Source: Actinomycetota bacterium (GTDB lineage: Bacteria > Actinomycetota > Actinomycetes > Mycobacteriales > Micromonosporaceae). From it: 5,059 nucleotides of DNA. Each line of letters begins with the position of its first letter. The first letter of the stretch is position 1. Below the pieces are notes generated by a model. It was not told the DNA's origin. It saw only the letters and a program-made list of their open reading frames with translations, and made no database searches. The position numbers and the translations under genes were made by a program. Of the stretch, positions 1-5,059 are shown one piece after another. The stretch spans positions 1 through 5,059 of the forward strand of contig VAXX01000566.1 of assembly GCA_005885115.1 (NCBI GenBank), read 5' to 3'.

Positions 1-329
1 CGGTGCGGAGAACCCGACCGCGGCGGTGCTCGCCACGGCGAGCTGGCCGGCCGACCCGCTGGGCGAGCGCCGTCCGGTGCTGGACGAGGCCGCCGGGCTG
101 GTCCACGCCGCCCGGGCCGGGGCACCGGTCGCCCCGGACGACCCCGACGATCCGTGGGCGCAGGAGATCGAGCTGCTGCTCGCCGAGCGGGCCAGCTTCG
201 CGCCGGATCCGCAGGCGCCGGTCGAGGTCACGCTGCCCGGCCACCTGTCGGTGTCCCAGCTCGTCACGCTGCGCCGGGACCCGCAGGCCCTCGCCCGTAC
301 CCTGCGCCGCCCGCTGCCCGCCCGACCCG
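1..329 (+). pseudogene. adnB: Inverted internal fragment of adnB (motor-nuclease linker and start of nuclease domain)
   Basis: Reading plus-strand codons from base 2 gives about 109 residues that look like an internal part of AdnB, not a gene of their own. They include ASWPADPLGERR, then an acidic linker (PDDPDDPWAQEIELLLAERA), then LPGHLSVSQLVTLRRDP and LRRPLPARP. In AdnB proteins this block lies between the UvrD motor and the RecB-type nuclease, roughly 100 residues after the sequence where the minus-strand adnB stops being recognisable (near 327). The family resemblance ends at about 329: the expected continuation DPYARRG is replaced by GPRAAG, which is just the antisense of minus-strand adnB. 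The fragment is open at the left edge and has no start or ribosome binding site of its own. It therefore reads as the same gene flipped in orientation. A GTG at 26 could be called as a start, but I do not believe it. The identification is from remembered family sequence. Confidence 0.8.
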
Positions 330-2351
330 GTCCCCGCGCAGCGGGAACGGGAGTACGCCCAGGCCGCCGAGGTAGTGGTCGCTGGCGATACTGCGGCCGG
401 GAAAGACGCCGGTGGACAGGCCGGCGACCGCCACGACGTCCCACTCCAGCCCCTTGGCGGCGTGACCGGTGAGGATCTGTACCGCGCCTTCCACCACGTC
501 CACCTCGCCCGCCGGCAGGCCACGCTCCTCCGCCTCGGCCGCCGCCAGGTAGGCCAGGAAGGCGGTCAGCGTGGCGCCCTCGGCCTCGGTCGCGAACCGG
601 GCGGCGGTCACCCCGAACGCGTCCAGATGCGCCCGGGCCAGGCCCGCGTCGCCGGGCCGGGTGGCCACCTCGACGTCCAGCCCGATGGTGCGCTCGATGT
701 CGGCGACCAGGTCGGGCAGCGGCTGGTCGAGCCGGCGGCGCAGGCCGCGCAGCTCGTCGCGCAGCCGCGCGAAGCGGCCGTACCCCTCCGGCGAGTACTG
801 GTCGGCGTCGCCCAGGTCGTCCAGCGCCTCGACGAGGCTCGGCTCCTCGAAGCGTTCGGCACCGTCCACAGTGGACCCGAGAGCGCGGGCGCGCCGGTGC
901 AGCATCACGAGGTCGCGCGGGCCGATCCGCCAGCGCGGACCGGTGAGCAGCCGCAGCAGTGCGGCGCCCTCGCCGGGATCGGCCAGTACCCGCAGCGTGC
1001 TGACGACGTCGCGGACCTCGGGGGTGTCGTCGATGGCCGGGATCTGGGCGCGGACCCGGATGAGTACGGCCGTCGTCGGGCGCTCCTCGACCGGGATCGC
1101 ATCGAGGTCCCCGGTGTGCCCGTGGGTCCACGCGGCCACGATCCGGTCGGCGATCCAGGCCGCCTCGTCGGCGTACGTCTCAAACAGTCCACAGTGGACA
1201 GTCGCGGCTCCGGCCTGCGGGCCGACCGTCGGTGCCGGGGTCAGCCGGGCCACCTGGTGGCCGTACGTGCGCAACGGGTCGGACAGCGTGTTGGCGACCC
1301 GCAGAATCTCCGGCCGGTTACGCCAACTCGTGGACAGTTGGAGCTTGTGCGCGGGCTCGCCGGACCGGTCCGGGAAGTCACTGGGGAACCGGTCGAGGGT
1401 GCCGGCGCTCGCACCCCGCCAGCCGTAGATCGACTGGCACGGGTCACCGACGGCGGTCACCGGGTGGCCCCGGCCGAACAGCGAGCGCAGCAGGACGACC
1501 TGGGCATGGCTGGTGTCCTGGTACTCGTCGAGCAGGACGACCCGGTACCGGTCCCGCTCGACCGCCGCGACCTCCGGATGGTCCCGGGCGGCCTGGGCGG
1601 CCCAGGCGAGCTGGTCGCCGAAGTCCATCGCCTCCAGGTCCCGCTTGCGCCGGGTGTACGCCCGCACGAGCGGGAGCAGTTGCAGCCGGGCCCGCTGCTT
1701 GCACAGCAACTCGGTCACCGGCGCGTGTACCCGGCCGGGCAGCGTGTTGACCTCGGCGTGGAACCGGCCGGTCCAGGCGGCCAACTGGTCCGGGCTCACC
1801 AGGTGTTCGGCGAGGTCGCCGGCCAGGTGCAGGACGCCGTCGGTGACCGTGGTGGGCGCGTTGGGTACCTCGGACATGTCGCCCTCGTACGAGCGCACGA
1901 CCGCGTCGGCGAGCTGCCAGCAGGTGGCCTCGGTGAGCAGTCGCGTGGTGGGTTCGAAGCCGGCCCGCAGGCCGTGCTCGGTGACGATCCGGGCGGCGTA
2001 CGAGTGGTACGTGGCCACCGTCGGCTCGCCGCTGAGCAGGTCGTCCCGGCCGAGCTTGCGGACCAGTTGCCCGAGCCGGGCCCGGATCCGGTGCGCCAGT
2101 TCGCCGGCCGCCTTCCGGGTGAAGGTGAGGCCGAGGATCTGCTCGGGGCGGGCGTACCCGTTGGCCACCAGCCACACCACCCGGGCCGCCATCGTCTCGG
2201 TCTTTCCCGAGCCGGCCCCGGCCACCACCAGTACCGGACTCATCGGCGCGGAGATGATCGCGGCCTGCTCGGCGGTCGGCGGGTAGCGCAGCCCGAGGAG
2301 TACGGACAGCTCCCCCGGCGTGTACCGCGGCCCCGCGGTCGCCCGGCTCAT
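264..2351 (-). CDS. adnB: AdnB: UvrD-type helicase subunit of the AdnAB helicase-nuclease, 3' truncated by an inversion
   Basis: AdnB is the leading ATP-driven 3'-5' motor of AdnAB, which unwinds and resects double-strand break ends in the actinobacterial cytoplasm. The ATG at 2351 overlaps the adnA stop. Superfamily 1A motifs appear in order: Q motif PTAEQ (Q29), Walker A AGAGSGKT (K50), motif Ia LTFTRKAAGEL (75-85), Ic TYHSYA (114-119), Walker B DEYQD (275-279), motif III GDPCQSIYGWRG (302-313), motif IV LSTSWRN (R344) and motif V ILTGHAAKGLEW (626-637). All key residues of these look intact. Two things are wrong. About 20 residues expected between QIPAI440 and DDTPEV are absent. After FPLRGDR (residue 675, base 327) the last 20 codons to the stop at 264 are antisense to an inverted adnB piece. 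Motif VI with its arginine finger and the whole C-terminal RecB-type nuclease are thus missing from this frame. AdnB is normally about 1,050-1,130 residues; this frame gives 695. Confidence 0.9.
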   Translation of the reverse strand: MSRATAGPRYTPGELSVLLGLRYPPTAEQAAIISAPMSPVLVVAGAGSGKTETMAARVVWLVANGYARPEQILGLTFTRKAAGELAHRIRARLGQLVRKLGRDDLLSGEPTVATYHSYAARIVTEHGLRAGFEPTTRLLTEATCWQLADAVVRSYEGDMSEVPNAPTTVTDGVLHLAGDLAEHLVSPDQLAAWTGRFHAEVNTLPGRVHAPVTELLCKQRARLQLLPLVRAYTRRKRDLEAMDFGDQLAWAAQAARDHPEVAAVERDRYRVVLLDEYQDTSHAQVVLLRSLFGRGHPVTAVGDPCQSIYGWRGASAGTLDRFPSDFPDRSGEPAHKLQLSTSWRNRPEILRVANTLSDPLRTYGHQVARLTPAPTVGPQAGAATVHCGLFETYADEAAWIADRIVAAWTHGHTGDLDAIPVEERPTTAVLIRVRAQIPAIDDTPEVRDVVSTLRVLADPGEGAALLRLLTGPRWRIGPRDLVMLHRRARALGSTVDGAERFEEPSLVEALDDLGDADQYSPEGYGRFARLRDELRGLRRRLDQPLPDLVADIERTIGLDVEVATRPGDAGLARAHLDAFGVTAARFATEAEGATLTAFLAYLAAAEAEERGLPAGEVDVVEGAVQILTGHAAKGLEWDVVAVAGLSTGVFPGRSIASDHYLGGLGVLPFPLRGDRVGRAAGGAGYGRGPAGPGAA
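324..332. other. Inversion junction inside adnB
   Basis: Minus-strand adnB is recognisable down to about 327 (…FPLRGDR) and plus-strand adnB is recognisable up to about 329 (…RRPLPARP). The two overlap by only a few bases (around CCCG, 326-329), so this is a head-to-head junction with at most short microhomology. About 100 residues of AdnB that should separate the two pieces, including helicase motif VI, are not between them. Confidence 0.75.
439..464 (+). repeat. 26-bp exact direct repeat, copy 1 (adnB motif V)
   Basis: The 26 bases here are identical to 3495-3520. On the minus strand they encode the helicase motif V core HAAKGLEW in adnB. Both copies lie in the same frame relative to the motif, so shared protein constraint plus biased codon use explains most of the identity. 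Confidence 0.85.
864..876. repeat. 13-bp odd palindrome GTCCACAGTGGAC, copy 1
   Basis: GTCCAC-A-GTGGAC is a 6-bp inverted repeat around one central base. It lies within adnB, where the minus strand reads it as TCC ACT GTG GAC (STVD, residues 493-496). It is identical to the copy at 1187-1199, which is read in another frame. Confidence 0.7.
1187..1199. repeat. 13-bp odd palindrome GTCCACAGTGGAC, copy 2
   Basis: This is the same 13 bases as 864-876, but the adnB frame reads them as GTC CAC TGT GGA (VHCG, residues 385-388). Identity of DNA across two different frames argues that protein similarity is not the cause. Confidence 0.7.
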
Positions 2352-2363
2352 GAGGACGGTCCC
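2348..2363 (-). promoter_or_regulatory. adnA/adnB stop-start overlap (ATGA) with weak ribosome binding site
   Basis: The adnB ATG (2351-2349) and the adnA TGA (2350-2348) share four bases, a classic translational-coupling arrangement. A GGGA core at 2363-2360 sits 8 bases before the ATG, so adnB has only a weak Shine-Dalgarno of its own. The same bases belong to a short inverted repeat (GACGG-GA-CCGTC, 2366-2355) that may be incidental. The arrangement supports ATG 2351 as the true adnB start and equal output of the two subunits. No promoter is visible, because the operon's upstream end is outside the window. Confidence 0.75.
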
Positions 2364-3853
2364 GTCACGTGGCGGCCCTTGACATCGACCGGGCAGCTCG
2401 TCCGTACCGGGCAGGTGCGGCACTTCGCGTTGACCACCGCCTGGAACGTCGCGGCCGCCATGGTCGCCGCCGTACGCTTCACCAGCTCCGCCGCCCATCC
2501 GGGGTCCGCCGCCTCGGACAACGGCGGCTGTACCTGCTCCTTGACGCCGGTATGGCTGCCGAGCTGCACCAGCGCCGCCCCGCCGCTCTCCTCGCCCCAC
2601 TCGGCGAACGCGCCCGCCTCGATGGCCGCCTGGTAGGCGCCGAGCTGAGGCTGCTGGTCGAGGTTGACCATGAAGGCCGCCTCGATCGCGGCGAGCCGGC
2701 GGGGGTTGTCGGCCAGCCAGCCGATCAGCTTGTCGACCATCTGCTCGGCGCGTTGCCGTTCCCGGCCGGCGAGCCAGCGGGCACTGAGCTCGATCTCGTC
2801 GAACCGGCCGGCCACGTAGTCGATCAACGTGGCACGGTCGACCTGGGCGTCGGTGGCGAGCATCGCCGCCGCGTGTACCAGGTTGCCGACCCCCTGCTCC
2901 GGGGTGGGCCGGGCGCCTCCGCCGTGCCGTTCCAGCAACCAACGCAGGCTGCACCGCTGCACACTCTCCACGGTGGACGGTGTGACCGTGACGGGCTCGT
3001 CCTCGTCGTGCAGCGGCCGGTCGTCGGACAGCGGCGGCAGACCCCACCAGTCGGCCGGGTCGGCCCCGGGTACCCGCGCCTCGGCCAGCCGGGCCAGGTG
3101 CGCGGCCGCGACCGCCCGCCGGTCGGGCGGCGTACCGGGGTCGGTCAGGGTGCTCCGCAGCTCGGCCACCAGGGCCGGCAGAGTGAGCGCCCGGGGCAGC
3201 CGCGTCGTGATCGAGTGCTCCTGCGGATCCTCTCCGGACAACTCGGACAGGAACCGGGACGGCTGCTCCTCCCCGTCGCCGGAGGCGACCGCGGTGACGA
3301 TCACCCGCTGCCGGGCCCGGGTCACCGCGACGGAGAACAACCGGCGCTCCTCGTCCAGCAGCGCGGCGGTCTGCCCGACCGCGCCCAGCTCCCGCCCGGC
3401 CAGGATGTCGACCAGTTGCTCGGAGCCCAGGACGCTGCCGCGCAGCCGGAGATCGGGCCAGATCCCTTCCTGTACGCCGGGCACCAGGACGACCTCCCAC
3501 TCCAGCCCCTTGGCGGCGTGGGCGGTCAGGATGCGTACCGCCGAGCCCCGGTCGGCCGTCTGCGCGATGGTGTCGGCGGGCAGCTCCTGCCCGGTCAACT
3601 GATCCACGAAGACCTCGGTACGCGCCCCCGGCAGCCGGTCGGCGAAGCGCGCCGCCGCGTCGAAGAGCACCATGACCGCGTCGAGGTCCCGGTCGGCGGT
3701 GGCCCCCCGGTGGCCACCCCGGGCGCTGACCGCCGACCACCGTTCGGCCAGCCCGCTGGCCTGCCACAGGGCCCAGAGCGTGTCCTCGGCGGGGAGCAGG
3801 CCGATCGCGGCCCGGACGATCTCGGCGTGGTCGTAGCCGACCGTGCCGCCGGT
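2348..3853 (-). CDS. adnA: AdnA, 3' part: helicase motifs V-VI and RecB-type nuclease domain (same gene as 3854-5059, other frame)
   Basis: This is the C-terminal half of AdnA. The frame begins making AdnA sense at AEDTLWALWQASGLAERW (about 3790); the first ATG at 3673 is internal, not a start. With residues numbered from that ATG, motif V is ILTAHAAKGLEW (48-59) and motif VI is EERRLFSVAVTRAR (108-121). The nuclease opens with STVESVQRC (C241) and has the GxxxH motif (GVGNLVH, H267) and the QxxxY motif (QLGAY, 343-347). It ends with C-x2-C-x5-C (C418, C421, C427), which with C241 matches the four cysteines of the AddB-type 4Fe-4S cluster. Between VNLD339 and QQPQLG, the segment that should carry the metal-binding GxxD and DxK motifs is absent, so as written this nuclease should be inactive. 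Upstream, the gene continues in a different frame. The stop overlaps the adnB start by 4 bases, implying co-transcription and coupled translation. Confidence 0.86.
   Translation of the reverse strand, partial: TGGTVGYDHAEIVRAAIGLLPAEDTLWALWQASGLAERWSAVSARGGHRGATADRDLDAVMVLFDAAARFADRLPGARTEVFVDQLTGQELPADTIAQTADRGSAVRILTAHAAKGLEWEVVLVPGVQEGIWPDLRLRGSVLGSEQLVDILAGRELGAVGQTAALLDEERRLFSVAVTRARQRVIVTAVASGDGEEQPSRFLSELSGEDPQEHSITTRLPRALTLPALVAELRSTLTDPGTPPDRRAVAAAHLARLAEARVPGADPADWWGLPPLSDDRPLHDEDEPVTVTPSTVESVQRCSLRWLLERHGGGARPTPEQGVGNLVHAAAMLATDAQVDRATLIDYVAGRFDEIELSARWLAGRERQRAEQMVDKLIGWLADNPRRLAAIEAAFMVNLDQQPQLGAYQAAIEAGAFAEWGEESGGAALVQLGSHTGVKEQVQPPLSEAADPGWAAELVKRTAATMAAATFQAVVNAKCRTCPVRTSCPVDVKGRHVTGPSS
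2967..2977. repeat. Variant palindrome TCCACGGTGGA in adnA
   Basis: This is a 5-bp inverted repeat with one central base (TCCAC-G-GTGGA), differing from the core of the 13-bp palindrome only at the centre. It lies over STVES in the adnA nuclease domain. It may be a degenerate member of the same family or simply coding sequence. Confidence 0.4.
3495..3520 (+). repeat. 26-bp exact direct repeat, copy 2 (adnA motif V)
   Basis: This is the partner of the repeat at 439-464 and encodes HAAKGLEW in adnA. The copies lie about 3.06 kb apart in the same orientation. Recombination between them would join the AdnA motor to the AdnB C-terminus. Confidence 0.85.
3794..3841 (-). repeat. Diverged second copy of an AdnA N-terminal segment
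   Basis: The adnA 3' frame reads VGYDHAEIVRAAIGLL here. The AdnA N-terminal motor at 4634-4587 reads VAYDSAELVRAAVGLL. They share 11 of 16 residues, the differences are mostly conservative, and 12 bases are identical (3793-3804 and 4586-4597). The segment sits exactly at the frame change, where I would expect unrelated AdnA sequence. Confidence 0.5.
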
Positions 3854-5059
3854 CGCCGGCCGCCAGGGCCAGCGCGCGCAGACCCTGGCGCAGCCGGCGC
3901 TCGGCCATCGGGTCGGCCCCGCCGAGCGGGGAGTGCAGCAGCGCGACCGCCGCCTCCTCGTCCAGCCGTTCCGGCTCCAGCGCGCAGCGCAGCGCCAGCA
4001 GCAGCGGGGCGACCGCCGGCTGGACCGCGATCGGCAGGTCCTCGGCGGCCGTGGTCACCGGTATCGCGGCCTGCTGCAACGCCCGGGCCAGTGGGGCGAG
4101 CAGGAGGTGCGTGGAGCGCACCACGACCGCCATCCGCGACCACGGCACCCCGTCGATCAGGTGGGCCTCGCGGAGCCGGTGCGCCACGTACGCCGCCTCG
4201 CTGGTCGCCGACCGGAAGGTGTGCGTCTCCGCGCCGCCGGCCGGGGCGTCGGGATCCGGGGTGAGCAGCCGGTGGCGTACCGGGCCACGCAGCCGGGCCG
4301 CGACGCGGGCGGTGGCGGCGAGCAGCTCGGCACCGGCGCGGTGACTGGACGTCAGGTACAGGGTCCGGGCGGCGAAGCGGTCCGGGAAGTCGTACACGCC
4401 GGTCGGGTCGGCGCCCTGGAACGCGTACGTCGAGGAGTCCGGGTCGGCGAACCCGACCAGGTGCGCGCCGTCGCCGGCGATCAACTCCAGCAGGTCGAGC
4501 TGGGCCGGGTCGGTGTCGGCCAGCTCGTCGACGTAGACCCCGGCGAGGTGCCGGCGCTCGGCGGCCAGCAGGTCGGGCTCGTCGCGGAGCAGGCCGACCG
4601 CCGCGCGTACCAGCTCGGCGCTGTCGTACGCGACGCCGGCCCGGCTGGCCACGTCACGCAGGGCGAGGACCTGCACGTACTCGCGGAGGAACCGCGCCGC
4701 GGCAGGCCAGTCCGGGCGCCGGTGCGCCGCCCCGAGCGCGGCCAGCTCGTCCGCCCCGACGCCGCGCTCGACGCAGCGCAGCAGCAGGTCCCGCAGTTGC
4801 GCGGCGAAGGCCCGGGTGCGCAGGGCGGGGCGCAGCGAATCGGGCCAGCTGTCGGCGTCGGCGGCCAGCAGCTCGCGGATCACCAGATCCTGCTCGGGTC
4901 CGGTGAGCAGGCGCGGCGGCGGGTCGCCGACCTCGGCCGCGGCCCGGCGCAGCAGGCTGAACGCGTACGCCTGGAAGGTGCGTACCTGCGGCTGGACCGA
5001 GGCCCGGCCCGCGATCCGGGCCTCGACCCGGTCGCGCAGCGCACCGGCCATCCGCCGGC
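3854..5059 (-). CDS. adnA: AdnA, 5' part: N-terminal UvrD-like motor, cut by the right window edge
   Basis: This is the first helicase domain of AdnA, the partner subunit of AdnB. Codons run in frame from 5057. The ATG at 5051 is very probably internal, because the sequence RRMAGALRDRVEARIAG corresponds to motif Ia of AdnA, so the start and Walker A lie beyond the window. Numbering from that internal ATG, visible parts are motif Ic RTFQAYAF (24-31), motif II VDELADTDPAQ (174-184), motif III FADPDSSTYAFQGAD (201-215), motif IV LTSSHRAG (233-240), then HTFRSATSEAAY and LLHSPLGGADPMAERRLRQG (371-390), all typical of AdnA. Motifs II and III lack residues conserved in active UvrD motors (Q in DEYQD; Q and R in GDPxQSIYxFRG), which fits published accounts that the AdnA motor is secondary. 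The AdnA-like sequence ends at LRALALAAGD400 (about 3854). Beyond that this frame turns into Arg/Gly-rich noise and the gene resumes one base out of phase. Confidence 0.87.

Noticed and set aside
1444..2175. Minus-strand 243-codon frame overlapping the adnB N-terminus
   Set aside because: Out-of-frame reading of the adnB Walker A to motif III region, rich in Pro/Arg/Gly. The adnB frame carries all the motifs.
2355..2366. Short inverted repeat over the adnB ribosome binding site, as a regulatory hairpin
   Set aside because: A 5-bp stem with a 2-base loop is too short to fold stably and is expected by chance at this GC content.
3..2636. Very long plus-strand open frame (877 codons) opposite adnB and the adnA 3' end
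   Set aside because: It is the antisense shadow of well-recognised minus-strand helicase sequence. Its composition is Arg/Gly/Gln-rich with no recognisable domain, as is common in high-GC genomes.
3703..3708. Run of six C as a possible cause of the adnA frameshift
   Set aside because: The adnA 3' frame already reads sensible AdnA sequence (SGLAERW, SARGGHRGATADRDLDAV) on both sides of it, so the frame change lies upstream at 3838-3857.
3595..4143. Minus-strand 182-codon frame across the adnA break, considered as a bridge between the two adnA halves
   Set aside because: It is in the third frame, carries no AdnA sequence, and neither half continues into it.
2369..4264. Second long plus-strand open frame (631 codons) opposite adnA
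   Set aside because: Antisense to conserved adnA motifs. It has no domain and no plausible ribosome binding site, and it is explained by the scarcity of A/T-rich stops.
4355..4385. Possible short loss in AdnA at DFPDRFAARTLYLT, where some relatives have a few more residues
   Set aside because: This loop is variable in length and the frame and flanking motifs are intact. Natural variation is sufficient.

Overview
The window is a very GC-rich stretch from an actinomycete. Codon use is strongly G/C-ending, long spurious open frames run on both strands, and the gene pair is one restricted to Actinomycetota. The wording of the proteins looks most like Micromonosporaceae, but that is an impression from memory, not a search. 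Nearly the whole window is one minus-strand operon for the two subunits of AdnAB, the heterodimeric helicase-nuclease that resects DNA double-strand breaks.

Layout, right to left in the direction of transcription. The right edge (5059 to about 3854) is the 5' part of adnA, entering the window already past its start codon and Walker A motif. At about 3857-3838 the adnA reading frame changes. From there to 2348 the 3' part of adnA carries helicase motifs V and VI, the nuclease domain and the iron-sulfur cysteines. Its stop overlaps the adnB start (ATGA, 2351-2348). adnB runs from 2351 to about 327 as genuine AdnB, through helicase motif V. At about 326-330 it breaks off, and the remaining 1-329 is a later piece of AdnB (motor-nuclease linker and start of the nuclease) lying on the PLUS strand. 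There is no non-coding stretch above 300 bases, and no RNA gene, IS, CRISPR array or terminator was seen.

In an intact locus AdnA and AdnB would form one complex: AdnB the leading UvrD-type motor, AdnA a weaker or vestigial motor, each with a RecB-type nuclease. Here the pair is damaged in four places: the inverted adnB junction; a loss of about 20 residues between AdnB motifs IV and V; the frame change in adnA with an apparently replaced segment; and an in-frame loss of the AdnA nuclease catalytic core (the GxxD and DxK motifs). Either the locus is decaying, or more likely the contig carries assembly or amplification chimeras. Both possibilities are checkable with reads.

Separate from the damage, a 13-bp odd palindrome (GTCCACAGTGGAC) occurs twice inside adnB in two different reading frames, with a variant in adnA. 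This suggests a DNA-level element rather than protein conservation. No new multi-gene system was found.
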